Assembly: GCA_963921795.1 (NCBI GenBank)
Contig: OY997655.1
Span: 8,932,166 to 8,996,165, forward strand
Length of the DNA: 64,000 nt
Origin: Nannobrachium achirus
Taxonomy: Eukaryota; Chordata; Actinopteri; Myctophiformes; Myctophidae
Direction of reading: 5' to 3'
The translations under genes were made by a program, and so were the position numbers. Below the pieces are notes generated by a model. It was given only the letters and a program-made list of their open reading frames with translations. It searched no databases and was not told the origin of the DNA. This document shows positions 42,613-53,500 of the stretch, one piece after another. Positions within the stretch are counted from its first letter, which is position 1. Each line of letters opens with the position of its first letter.

Positions 42613-43279
42613 ACCAGTAAGACTCCCTAATCGGGAGATAAGCGACCGTCAGGTCACATGTATACACAAATCCATGTTGATGACATGAGTGGAGACATAG
42701 TGTGTAGCGATTTGTGTGATTTTAGGGCAAAATGTGTAGGAGCAGTGTCCAAAAATGTGTTTTGCAAGAATCGGCCTCATGGTGGCGCTAGAAGAGGGCC
42801 ATGTGAGAAATGAGGGGTGGGGTCTCCGCGTTGCCTTGGCGGACGAATAGGTACCGGCCCCGGCTCTCCCGGACGCTCCTAGCCCGAGTTACGGCATTTT
42901 ATGTGAGCTGCAGTGGAGGGGGTCCTCCACTGGGGGCGCCACCACTTTTGCATCCGTTCTGGAGCACCAGGAGTCGGTGGTCCCCGGGAATTCCCCTTGA
43001 GCAGCCCCTTGGGGTGGTCATTTGGTAATTTTTGCACATTTGGTCTTTTTTACATCTGGGGGTCCCCCAGGGACCTGGGAGTCCCTGGAGCTCCGGTGGT
43101 CCTTGGAGGTTGTAGTTTGGCAGGCAAGGAGCGTGTGTGCAAAATTTGGCATGGATCGGGGCAACGGTTGCGGAGATATGAGCAGGGCAATAGTGTGAGG
43201 TGTGACAGACAGACTGACGGAGGGACTGACTTACAGTTTGTGGAGGTTTTGATAGTAAGTGCGACCTGACGGTCGCAAT
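42613..43279. repeat. G-type repeat (copy 5), directly adjacent to copy 4
   Basis: It starts ACCAGTAAGACTCCCTAATC and ends with GCGACCTGACGGTCGC. About 280 bp of extra GC-rich DNA (42824-43105) is inserted between GAGGGGTGG and AGGTTGTAGTTTGG. Confidence 0.8.
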
Positions 43280-44089
43280 AACAAACTAATCTGACCCCAC
43301 AATGCATGGTGAAAAGTAAATAAACGGCGAGATCTGCGGTTCCTGCGTGACACAGAGACACATGTGTGACTCTCCAAAAACATTGACATTCACGACCAAC
43401 CACGCTGGTGGGTGGGTGGGGGGCTGGGAGGGGCTGTGGGCTTCAAAGTGTAGCTGGCATCGAATGAAAGGTATAAAACCACAGCAGCACCCAGCACCCA
43501 TCCACATCAATGGGTGCTGCGTGGGTGCACCTGTTTCCAGGCACGTGCACACCATTTACAATTTAGGCATTTAGCAGACATAGGCCTAGTAGAGGTAGAG
43601 GAGGTCTTCCCAAACGCGTGTGTGTGTGTCTAAAGTGCCGACACAAAGAGCCATCTCCCGTCCAGCGCCCACTAGAGTCTGAAAACTGCACTATTTGTGC
43701 ATCCTGCTGCACTTTAGGCTGCACTGGACGGCCTGCCATTTTTTTTTTACACCTCTCGATTTGCGCATGTGGAGGGACACCCAAAAGTGGGGGGACACAG
43801 TAGCCTTTCGTTAAACAGGCTCCGGTGCCTATGTTACTAGTAAGTCTAGGGCTCCACCAAAATGATGGCGCCAAAAAAAGAACCGGGGCGAATTTGAGCG
43901 TCCAACGCTGACATTGACGTCGGCAGTGGAGCACCCTTCATTAATTAAAACGGGAGCATTCCCAGCGTTGACGTTGACGCGACGCTCGAAGCGCCCGGTG
44001 GAGCCGCCCCAGGGCGACAAGCGACCTCGCCCTAGAGGGCGAGGTTGCGCCATGTCTTGGCCATCTGGCCGGTGATGTATATCGGACCA
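43280..44089. other. Spacer without a supported gene
   Basis: 43975-44050 is CpG-rich with CTCGCCCTAGAGGGCGAGG, a 19 bp palindrome-like word (44028-44046). No gene or paired element ends recognised. Confidence 0.4.
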
Positions 44090-44592
44090 GTTACCCATAT
44101 ACAGTATGGAGATCCATGGAGATATGCTTTGAGACCACAAACATGCTTAATCAGTTATTCGTTATGTGAAAATGATGACCTCTATCACATCTGACACCAT
44201 ACATACGATCCTTTTTATGCACATACATGGAGATCCCTGTCTGAACCAGCCACACAGATATGGGCTGTCTTCCTCAACAGCACTCCCATAGTCCTGTTAG
44301 ATATGGGCTTAATATTGATGACATCAGGGATCTCCAGATATGGGCATAAAATGGATTCTGTTCGAGTGGTTCCTGTGACATCACACAACATACAATCCCT
44401 TTTATGTCCTTACATGGAGATCCCTATCTGAACCAGCCACACAGATATGGGCCAAGTCTTGGCCATCTGGCCAGTGATGTATATTGATGACATCAGGGAT
44501 CTCCGTAATGGGCATAAAAGGGTTTCTGGGGAATACCCATATATGGGTGTGTCACGGTGATGTCACCCGTGATATCACCTGTGATGTCACAA
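44090..44592. repeat. CArG-type dispersed repeat upstream of the plus-strand PDI-derived gene
   Basis: Units with CATGGAGATCCCTGTCTGAA and CACACAGATATGGGC repeat twice; a perfect CCATATATGG lies at 44537-44546. The final 40 bp (44553-44590) contain GTGATGTCACCCGTGATATC and a further GTGATGTCAC, i.e. three CRE-like palindromes directly before the TATA box region. Confidence 0.7.
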
Positions 44593-44620
44593 GGCTGTGA
44601 TGCTTTGTAGAGTTTGTGGG

Positions 44621-44628
44621 TATAAATA
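44621..44628 (+). promoter_or_regulatory. TATA box of plus-strand PDI-derived gene
   Basis: TATAAATA in the context GTTTGTGGGTATAAATAAG, shared with the minus-strand copy at 61775-61782. It lies 147 bp before the ATG at 44775. Two small stem-loops (44630-44653; 44667-44697) follow in the presumed 5' UTR. Confidence 0.6.
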
Positions 44629-44774
44629 AGAGACAAGTCTAGAGACTTGTCTCAGTGTTTCTTAGCAGTTTACAGTTGTAGCATGCAACTGTAAACTCAG
44701 AGATAGAATAATACCTATACAGCCTGGCACCATTGTTTGTGTAGACTCGAACAACGACATATCTGTGACACAGT

Positions 44775-46091
44775 ATGCCCTACGCTGTGTCATCCCCAAA
44801 TCCCATCCCAGAGGAAGAGGGAGTCCTGGTGCTGAAGAAGAGTAACTTCAACAAGGCGCTGAAAACTCTGGTGGGATTCTATGCTTCGTGTTCGACCCCA
44901 GAGGAGTCCAATGCCGCTAGCATGCTGAAGACAGATATCCGCCTGGGTAAAGTAGACGGCACAGCGGAGATGGAAGCTTTTGTGGAGTGGTTTAAGAAAC
45001 GCCCAGGCCCAGCCGTTGACCACCTGGCCGATGTCGCGCAGGCAGAGTCTATGGTTGCAAACGAAATGGCGGTCATTGGCTTCTTCAAGGATGCCGAATC
45101 TGAGGACGCTCAGGTCTTCGTTAGAGCAGCAGAAGTCATATATCAGGTCATAGACGAGGTCATCCCATTTGGGATGACCTCTGATGACGAGGTGTACTCA
45201 AAGTTAGGGGTGTCCAAGGACGGTGTTGTCCTCTTCAGGAAGTCTGATGAGCGTTGTATCTTTGACGGAGAGCTTGAAGAGCTTACCGCTGTCGACCTCA
45301 TGGAATTCATTGAGGACAACGACCAGTTTCCTCTGGTCGTCGAGTTCTCAAAGCGGACTGCCTATAGGATCTTCAATGCAGTAGTCAAGTCCCACGCCTT
45401 CATGTTAATGTCAAAGGCTGCTACTGACTTTGTGGACAAAATGGACCAATTCAAGAAGGCAGCAAAAGGCTTCAAGGGCAAGATCCTGTTTGTCTTCATG
45501 GACACTGACGTGAACGACAAAATGATAGAGCTCATTGGCCTGAAGAAGGAGCAATACCCCACCATCCTTCTCTTCGAGTTTGAAGACGGGACGATGGCAT
45601 CCATGATGCCAGAAAATGAGGCCATCACCACTGAAAACATTATTAAACTCTGCACACTCTTCACCGAGGACTACCTCATGAGCGAAGACATCCCCAAAGA
45701 CTGGGACAAAAACCCTGTCAAGGTCCTGGTGGGCAAGAACTTCAATGAAGTCGCCTTTGATCCCACCAAGAATGTCTTTGTGGCTTTCTTTGCACCCTGG
45801 TGTGGACTCTGCAGACAACTGGAACACGTCTGGGACAAACTGGGAGAGCAGTACAAGGACAAAGAGGATATCATAGTGGCCAAGATCGACGTGACAGCCA
45901 ATGAACTGCTGTCGATTGAGGTTCAGAGGTACAGCTACCCCACGTTTAAATTCTTCCTTGCGGGAGATGACAGGAAGGTCATGGACTACTGCGGAGAGAG
46001 AACCCTGGAGGGCTTTACCAGATTCTTACCAGAGAGTGGTGGCAAGGAGGGTTGCGTACTGGCTGAAGAGAACCTACATGACGACTTATAA
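44775..46091 (+). CDS. PDI-derived intronless gene, N-terminally degraded copy
   Basis: 438 codons, no introns, clearly related to P4HB/PDIA1: VIGFFKD, DGVVLFRK, FKGKILFVF, WDKNPVKVLVGKNF and GERTLEGFTRFL are family blocks. Domain order: eroded first thioredoxin-like domain (residues ~15-75), two non-catalytic domains (~85-300), a catalytic-type domain with WCGLC (Cys343, Cys346), and a C-terminal HDDL. Compared with 60152-61708, the basic N-terminus and hydrophobic signal are gone; the ATG arose within former coding sequence (ACAGTATGCC against ACAGTTTGTC). The first active site is replaced by YASCSTPEES, with the following domain half deleted in frame. Without a signal it would not enter the ER. 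The frame is otherwise open, so it may be an expressed remnant or a young pseudogene. Confidence 0.8.
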   Translation: MPYAVSSPNPIPEEEGVLVLKKSNFNKALKTLVGFYASCSTPEESNAASMLKTDIRLGKVDGTAEMEAFVEWFKKRPGPAVDHLADVAQAESMVANEMAVIGFFKDAESEDAQVFVRAAEVIYQVIDEVIPFGMTSDDEVYSKLGVSKDGVVLFRKSDERCIFDGELEELTAVDLMEFIEDNDQFPLVVEFSKRTAYRIFNAVVKSHAFMLMSKAATDFVDKMDQFKKAAKGFKGKILFVFMDTDVNDKMIELIGLKKEQYPTILLFEFEDGTMASMMPENEAITTENIIKLCTLFTEDYLMSEDIPKDWDKNPVKVLVGKNFNEVAFDPTKNVFVAFFAPWCGLCRQLEHVWDKLGEQYKDKEDIIVAKIDVTANELLSIEVQRYSYPTFKFFLAGDDRKVMDYCGERTLEGFTRFLPESGGKEGCVLAEENLHDDL

Positions 46092-46143
46092 GGAGGGGGG
46101 CAAACAAAGGTCAAGGCGTAGGCCTACCCACCCTCAGGCACTC

Positions 46144-46558
46144 TTAAAGGTGATACACCGTGAAATTTCACTTTTCCCATTTCTGACCGTTGTGTCTTTC
46201 TCTGGTTTTGAGAAGGCGAAAGTTAAAAGTATCCCACGGGTTCTCAAAACAGGCTATCCGGATTTGCTGCTAAGTTTTTTTTTTTCAAAACATTTTTTTT
46301 CTTCAAAAAGATTTAAAAAATAAATAATAATAATTTAAAAGGATTTTGGGGGGGTGGCGCAGTTCAGGCCAAAGGTGGTACTGGCGCAGTTCAGGCCAAA
46401 GGTGGTACTGCAGCTGAAATGCTCTGAGAGCCATTCAAAAATGAGAGACGCTCTCTATTCAGGAGTGTTAATTTAGCCTCAAACCTTTTGAAAAACGTTT
46501 TTGGGACATAAACAATATGACATAAATACTTTTTAAATGCATGGTGTATCACCTTTAA
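46144..46558. mobile_element. TTAA element (AGGTGATACACC ends), with empty site known
   Basis: TTAA at 46144-46147 and 46555-46558; ends AGGTGATACACCGTG and CATGGTGTATCACCT, same family as 35626-35862. In the other arm of the inverted duplication (near 60095) the site reads CCTGGTTAAGAGTGCC on the plus strand, i.e. uninterrupted. Confidence 0.92.
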
Positions 46559-46786
46559 CCTGTAGGGGTGGGACGATATTGCTATCTCACGATACGATAT
46601 CTATCACGATATTAGGCTCTCGATAACAATAATATCACGATATTCGATATATTGCGATATTCGATATATTGCAAGAAATGTCATCAACGATATATCACGA
46701 TATTTGTAACTGAAAATGAAAAATAACGATAAAGGGCAAAACTCTGGAATTATACACGTATTCCATTAAACTTACAAGATTATCTA

Positions 46787-47765
46787 TCTATAAATGCGAG
46801 AAGTCTCTGTCTGTGTGTGTGTCTGTAATCCGCGTATCTCGAGAACCGTTCGTCCCACCGGCTTCAGATTCGGCACGCGCGTTCCCCGCCGTGGCACAGA
46901 GTGCAGTGCCGGGTCTCGACCCGACCCGACGCGCGGTTTTCCCGAACCGGCGAGAAACGTTCGGAATCTCCTTATGCGGGGTTGATTGTTGACATCAGGC
47001 TGTTCCGGAGGAAATCGGCGAAAGCTCTGACTCATTGTGACATCACTTCATAAAAGGCTCTGACATCACGTACGCCACATGAGTCAACAAAAAATCTCTG
47101 TGAGTGTGTATGTATGTATGTAATCCGCGTATCTCGAGAACCGTTCGTCCCACGGACATGCGCGTTCTCCATATATGGGCATAAAATGAATGCCCCCATA
47201 TATGGGCATAAAATGGATTGCAGACAGACAGATACAGATATCTCCATATATGGACAGAGGCAAACAGATGGTCAAAGATCTCCATATATGGGCATAAAAT
47301 GGACGCAGACAGACAGATACAGATATCTCCATATATGGGCATAAATGGACACAGGCAAACAGATGTTCAAAACGGGTCCTATGACAACAGGTATTAATGA
47401 GGTTTGCATTAAAGGGGGAACCGGCACTGTGTCTGCAACACAGTTGGAGGCACAGACAGATACTCCATATATGGGCATACAATGGACGCAGATAGACAGA
47501 TATCTCCATATATGGGCATAAAATGGACCCAGAACTATAACTGCAGTGATCTCCATATATGGACATAAAATGGACGCTGACAGACAGACAGATACAGATA
47601 TCTCCATATATGGGCATAAATGGACACACGCAGACAGATGGTCAAAACGGGTCCTAAAGGGTGGGGCATTCATTCCCTATTTACATTGTTCCGAGTTGGC
47701 CAGGTCGCCGACTAGACGCTGGGCCGCCCGAAGGGCGTCCCAGCTTCTAGATGCCCAGCTTCTAG
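46787..47765. mobile_element. Helitron-like element
   Basis: It starts TCTATAAATGCGAGAAGTC after an A and ends CTTCTAG before a T. A perfect stem-loop GCTGGG..GCCC-GAA-GGGC..CCCAGC (47718-47744) lies upstream of the end. Helitrons start TC, end CTRR after a hairpin and insert between A and T without duplication, so the structure fits. The interior has a duplicated TATCTCGAGAACCGTTCGTC block and a CArG array. Confidence 0.5.
47165..47640. repeat. Array of CArG-type palindromes
   Basis: Nine perfect CCATATATGG words (47169 to 47613), most in the context TCTCCATATATGGGCATAAA followed by TGGAC and GACAGACAGATACAGATA. Reverse reading gives the same palindrome, so both strands look alike. Confidence 0.92.
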
Positions 47766-48477
47766 TTTTATAAATTGGCTAATAAGTAAATTAATCTTGC
47801 ATCCTCAAACAAACACTGCAACTTTGTAAACTGCCCACAATTTGTCTGTCCAGCACAACAATGGGTAGGCCTACTAACTAATCAATCCATAACTAAAACG
47901 CATTTAGTGAAAATGTAGCCTAATTGTCAAGAAACACATAGCTTAAAATAAGATTGACACATGTAAAAAATGTGCATACATGCAAAGTGCCTCCTCTTAA
48001 CTCATCTGCTGCCATTTAACAATACCTTCGTACTCTCATATGCCAAACTGTCTCCATAGACTTCCATGTAATTCATAGTGCACGGATCATGCACACCCAT
48101 GCCTAGATAATGCACGTGTGTCCACATTGAAATCCGTTCAGGCATTCATGAGATAGCAGCCATTATGTTTTCCTAAAATGTAAACAAAGATGGCTGCCAT
48201 GTTTGAAAGATGGGGTTGCTAGGGGGGTTAAACATACAATTTTGCGATCGCTATCATGCCTACTACATGTTTTGGGGTAAAAAAAAATGAAAAAAGAAAT
48301 TTTTTGAAAAAAAAAAAAAAAAAACGATATTTGCTGGCAATTTATCGATAATTATCGCGGGAGGTAATACCGCCATATATCGCCATATCGATATTTCGTC
48401 CCAGGCCTATTGACCTGGTCTGCCCACAACATCAAAAGCAGTTTTGGTTGCTTCCTCATTGGTTAAAATGTAAAAGT

Positions 48478-48860
48478 CCATATATGGGTATTCCCCGGAA
48501 TCCCTTTTTGAAGCGGTGAAAACCGCTTCCTATGAGTGGCTTTGTGTGTCCCACGCCCATATATGGTCATTTTAGTCCAGAATGAACAGGCTTTTTCAAA
48601 AACAGAATGTCCGTTTAATTACCATATATGGTGATCTCAGTCCAGAATGAACAGGGTTTTTCAAAAACACAATGCATGTCACCTCATGTCCATATATGGT
48701 CACTCCAGGCCAGAATGAACAGGTTTTTTCTGTCCTGTACGTGCAGAATATCAGTCCAGAATGAATAGGCTTTTTCAAAAAGCAAAATGTGTGTCCCATG
48801 TCCATGTATGGTCATTTCAGTTCAGAATGAATAGGCTTTATCTGTCCTGTACGTCCAGAA
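48478..48860. repeat. CArG-type repeats downstream of the plus-strand gene, matching the region upstream of the minus-strand gene
   Basis: Perfect CCATATATGG at 48478, 48557, 48622 and 48690, the last three in ~65 bp units with GTCCAGAATGAACAGG and TTTTTCAAAAACA. 48533-48705 corresponds to the promoter-side sequence at 61798-61909 (minus). It also holds the palindrome GAAGCGGTGAAAACCGCTTC (48514-48533). Confidence 0.8.
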
Positions 48861-48949
48861 TATGTGTGCGGTGTCCCTCCCGGTCAGATGAATGGATACT
48901 TTGAGGATTGGTCAAGCTTCACATGATAATTTGGCCTTCAGGTTTTATC

Positions 48950-49640
48950 TGTCTTGTACATGCATGCCTGTACAAGGCACAATACGAATATACAGATGCT
49001 AACAGAATGGTAAAAAGGAGCATTAAGGCAGACAAGAGTAAATACATTGAAAATCTACCAGAAGAAGCAGAGGAAACGGCAAGAAACGGATAAATGAAAC
49101 AGTTGTACGACATCACCAGAACGATGTCGGGTAAATTTAGTAGGCCACAAAAGAGTTGAAAAATGTAGTAGGCCACAAAGACTGATCAGGGATAAAGATC
49201 AGGAAAACTGTACAACAGTTGAGAAATAGACATAGAGAGACTACTTGGAAGCTATTGAGACACCATGGAGTGCCCACTAAACTAGTGAACATAATTAAAA
49301 ACAGTTATACTAGAATGAACGATAAATAATTATAAAGGGATGCAGTTGACAAACAACTAAGATACCTGCTTGCTGGTCCTCAGACCTCAGACCTGGGAAA
49401 CTGCAATAACTATAGAGGGATGCAGTTGACAAACAACTAAGAGACCAGCAAGCAGGATTCAGAAAGATGCAGTTGACAAACAACTGAGAGACCCAAAGCA
49501 TAGTAGTCCACAAACGAGTTGAAAAATGTAGTAGGCCACAAAGATAACAGGGCCAGATAACAGACCTGGGAAACTGAAATAATTATTGAGGGATGCAGTT
49601 GACAAACAACTAAGAGACCAGCAAGCAGGATTTTTTATAT
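48950..49640 (+). pseudogene. Decayed RTE-like LINE reverse transcriptase fragments
   Basis: In shifting frames: DKSKYIENLPEEAEETARNG followed by MKQLYDITRTMSGKFSRP, then RHHGVPTKLVNIIKNSYTRM, then NYRGMQLT and RDQQAGFRK. These are recognisable RTE-type pre-RT and RT phrases, out of normal order and with stops. The block GGATGCAGTTGACAAACAAC is present several times, so the relic was also locally duplicated. Confidence 0.7.
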
Positions 49641-49734
49641 ATTTTTTTAAAACCTATTATACCGGCTGTCATACCGGCTCTCCAGACAATTCTATACTAA
49701 GATTCACCGCTTTACTTCGAACCAAGGTTTGATT

Positions 49735-49947
49735 TTTTTGCCCATACATGCAGCGCCGGCGGGCCGTATACGCAGACTACGCAGTCTGTGTAAGGCTTCT
49801 GCAGAAAAGGACTAGTGCTGCACGGCTAAAAGTGTTCAAACCGAAATCGCGATGTGAAATCTCGTGATTAGCGAATCGCAAAGGCGGTTTCTCTGCAAAG
49901 TAGATTTCCCAAGCAATAATTTTAGAAATCCCTTCATAATTGACTAA
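49735..49947. repeat. Right end of plus arm of the inverted duplication
   Basis: TTGCCCATACATGCAGCGCC through AGTGCTGCACGG to AAATCCCTTCATAATTGACT is inverted at about 59760-60003. AGTGCTGCACGGYTAAAAGT with AATCGCGATGTGAAATC is a known kind of fish hAT terminus, so part of the arm is itself an element. Confidence 0.75.
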
Positions 49948-50736
49948 ACAATGATCAAATGAAACTCTGGTGACTTTCTCTGCTTCCTAAATACCCGCAC
50001 ATTGCAGCACTGCTGAAAGTGAAAGTGAATGTGATTTTTTTTGGCACAGACGGTGGCTCCGGCCATAGCTGTGGGAACTATAGGTGCTGCAGGTTTTTTA
50101 ATTATTCATTTATATATTTATTTGGGGGGTAGGCGGAGGATTTAGTGCTATATGTATATGTGACTGATGCTGGAGGAACCGTCCAAATGTCGGCAATTTT
50201 AAAAGTCAGGAAATGCGAAATTAAGATTGATTTAAAATGTTCTTTGTTTTTCGTTTTTGTGTATAATTAACAGCTTGAATATAGAAGAGGGTTTTCATTC
50301 CATAAGATATCTTTGTTAAGGTCGCTAAATGTTAACATTATTGTAGCAAAGTTGCCTTGCTTTGGGAGAGTTTTACTGCTGTTTTAGGAGGCGGAGAATG
50401 GAGCTCTTTAGATTTGCATAGCGATTTCACGGGAGCACGATTGGTTTAAGGAATGCATTGTCTCGTATTTCAGCACGCCCATACAGCCTGCTATCTGCTT
50501 GTAAACAGTCTACACACAGTAACTAACTTCATCTCGCTAATGTTAACGGTTTGCTGAAGACAGTATTCTGGAAGGATATATATTTTTTATGTATACATTG
50601 TGATCTCAGTCGCTCTCGGACGCACAAAGAAAACGTGGGGGGAAAAAAAGAAAAGAAAAGCTGCCTTCTCTGTCCTGCGGGAAAAACCACAGATCTTCTC
50701 GTAATGGACAGCGTATCTCACATCTCAGCCTCTCGT
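49948..50736. other. Spacer
   Basis: No gene or paired element ends recognised. Confidence 0.35.
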
Positions 50737-51164
50737 CTGTGGTAAAAAATAAAACCCCGCCGCTCACGAACGCTTCTTACCTTTTGTGAACATTCTGTCC
50801 AAAAAGTAAAGGTCCTATACACTTCTCTCAACTGTTTCCTTTCAAGCGTGGAAGAAAATTCAATCAGCGTGTTGAAATAAAGAGTTTATATCGCTCATTT
50901 TGTCAGCCGGTGCATTATTTTCCCCACTATTATTCGTTTTGTCTATACCACGTGACCAGGGGAGGTAGCGTCTCTAAAAACAAAGGACCGGCTGACAAAA
51001 TGAGCGATATAAACCTTATTTCAACAAGCTGCTTCGATTTTCTTCCAAGCTTATGAAGTAAACAGATGAGAGACCGGCATAGGACCTTTACTTTTTGGAT
51101 ATAATGTTCACAAAAGGCAAGAAGCGTTCGAGAACGGCGGGGCTTTATGTTTTACTACAGACTA
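50737..51164. mobile_element. Foldback element
   Basis: Left AAAACCCCGCCGCTCACGAA pairs with right TTCGAGAACGGCGGGGCTTT; the arms continue for ~190 bp (TTTATATCGCTCATTTTGTC and inverse) around a ~100 bp loop. Target duplication not clear. Confidence 0.75.
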
Positions 51165-53099
51165 GTGGCCTAGCTGCGAGATACGCTATAGCGTTAGCTT
51201 CACGCTAGCGCTGGCTATTTATTATGAGGAGCAGTGGCTAACGGCTAACGCTAATGTTAGCTAGCGCTAGCTGCAGGCTAACGCAGGCATCGTATACACA
51301 ACTGGAATTGTTGCTCTATTGTTGCTCTTCTACAAGCTCACAACGCGAGGCGGTTAAGCCTGTCAGAACCGTCAGATTATCCTTCTGACTGAAGTTACAC
51401 AAACACTGATGATGTTACACATGAAGCAGTTAGCACAGTTAGCCGACCAATTTCGATAGGTCACGAGTTACGGTGTTGCGCACGTGCATTCCCGTAGAAC
51501 AACGTGGACTGACGAAAACTGGTGCCCCATAGAACTTTGTGTCACTATTGGAAGAAATACTTTCCTTTTCTCATTTACTTAAAGTGGACATGACATCCAA
51601 AAATACATTTTGAGTTTTTTTTTGCTTTTTTTAATTTTTAGTTTCCTGGCCTCAATTACACCAAAAAAAACGCAACTTTTGACATGCAGTGGTTTTCCTG
51701 CTATAATGAGTCTCAAACGCGCAGTTCATTGGCTGCTGGACTCCTACGTCGACGTCTATTCACCCCCCCCCCCCCCCCCCCCCCCTCCTCTCTCCCAGTC
51801 TCCCTGTCTGTATTTCTCTCGTAGAGTTATTTCTCCACAGCCCAAGTTTGAGGAAGTGACCTCTTACATTATTGTCCTTTAATTGTAAATATGGGCATAT
51901 AAAATACATTTATCCATTCAAATATCTTATTTAGATCAATATCCTTCATATCAAGTAGTCCGTTTATGCTTTAGTGAAATAATGAAAATCACTTTGTATT
52001 TGCGCACAGCGGAACCTCCCTCCTTCTTACCGACACTCTGTGTCGGCTGTGTCCGACTACTGAGTGCCCTGCTCCCCGGGGTAGAGCTAAGTGGAACCTC
52101 CCTCCCTCCTTTTACCGACACTCTCTGTCGTTGCTGTGACCGACGTGCACAACGCACCCACACAGACAGACAGTAAAAGCGAGCAGACAGTAAAACGCTA
52201 TAACACAAGCAATAGGTGTTTCTCTAAACTGAGGCATTTAGCCAAAATATGTTGCTATAACTAGACTACATAGGACCATGACGTTTGTCTGCATTGCGGA
52301 GCGGAGCTGAACGTTACTGCGGCGCCGACGGTCTACATTGAACTCTGCGAAGGTACATACCGCAGGGCTCCGGTAATGTATCGTTCCCGGGGTAAGAAAA
52401 ACACCCGCGCCTCGGCTCGTATTGACACAATTCCCCGCTGATCATGCAGACGCGTATGCCTCAGGCCAGGGCTTAGCTCAGCCTCTTTAGCTGCCATGGT
52501 TGTGTGTGTGTGTCTGTGTCACAGCCACTGTCTTGTGCGAAAGCAACAAAAATGTGAGCACGCATCTATGTGTGTTGGAGGGGGGCCGCAGATCTGTATG
52601 TGCGTGCGCGTGCGTGTGTGTGTGTGTGTGTGTGGCCACTTTGGGTAGTTTGAGAATCGCTGGCCTATAAGGGCTGAAGTGATAAGTGATTGATTTGTAT
52701 TAATAATCAAAATCTACAAAGTTACTAGTAACTAAAGCCTCCAAATGATTGTAGTGGAGAGATAAAGTGCATTTGCCTCTGAGATGTAGTGGAGTAGAAG
52801 TATAAGAATTGGAAATACTCAAGTAAAGTACAAATATTCAAAATTGTACTCAAGTACATGTACTTACTGCACTATAGGCCTACTAATATTTATTTTGTTA
52901 GAATGAGTGGGAGAGAGAGGCTCCCCTGGTGGTGAGTTTAGAGTATTTCAGGTGACAGACCGTTTTTCATGACACCTAAACAGAGAGAGACACCATGGCT
53001 CCATGGAGTGGATTTTCAAGTTTAAACATTTTAAAACATGTTTTTAGGACCAGGGCAAAGACTTTTATGATTGGTAAAAACAGAATGTCATTTAACCTT
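51165..53099. other. Spacer with GCTAGC-rich palindromes and simple repeats
   Basis: 51190-51290 is dense in GCTAACG/CGTTAGC/GCTAGC words. 51328-51355 is a hairpin-family fragment (CTACAAGCTCACAACGCGAG). 51764-51785 is a C-run; 52605-52634 is (TG)n. No gene supported. Confidence 0.4.
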
Positions 53100-53500
53100 T
53101 AAGTAAAAGTATCAGTAGGCAGTAGCACTGCAAATTAGATATACTCTGTTACAAGTAGAAGTCCGGTATTAAATGAAGTGGTTAATGTATGTTTTGGACT
53201 ATTAAAATCAAAATCTACAAAGCAATAACTAAAGTTTAAAACATACATAAACCACTTTAGCCCTGTTATACCAAGGCTATTTGAAAATAGCCGATCTACA
53301 AGCTCACAACGCATTGCAGTGCGACGCGTTGTGAGCTTGTAGATCTGCTATTTTCAAACATTTTGTACTTTTACTTTTGGTACTTTAAGTACATTTGGAT
53401 ACCAATACTTTTGTACTTTTAATTCTGGACTTTTACTTGTAACAGAGTGATTCTACATTGCAGTATTGATACTTTTACTTAATTATAAAATGTAGGTACT
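53100..53500. mobile_element. Probable non-autonomous element around a central hairpin
   Basis: CTCTGTTACAAGTAGAAGTC (left) and ACTTGTAACAGAGTGATTC (right) are inverted, with AAAGTATCAGTA and TATTGATACTTTTAC outside; the hairpin 53280-53358 is close to the centre. Ends and target duplication are uncertain. Confidence 0.55.
53280..53358. repeat. Hairpin repeat, class B
   Basis: Arms TTTGAAAATAGCCGATCTAC and GTAGATCTGCTATTTTCAAA; tip CGCATTGCAGTGCGACGCG with few mismatches. The only well-preserved hairpin beyond 40 kb. Confidence 0.87.

Larger units (their letters stand above)
46563..48409. mobile_element. hAT-like element, TAGGGGTGGGACGA ends, 8 bp target duplication
   Basis: Left end TAGGGGTGGGACGATATTGC, right end ATATTTCGTCCCAGGCCTA. 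TTAACCTG (46555-46562) and TTGACCTG (48410-48417) are 7/8 identical target copies; the empty site in the other arm reads TTAACCTG. The interior holds a Helitron-like element and CArG repeats. No transposase frame. Confidence 0.88.

Noticed and set aside
47084-47673. Minus-strand frames of 130-180 codons with repeated YGDICICLS-like peptides
   Set aside because: Generated by the CArG and GACAGACAGATA array inside the Helitron-like element.
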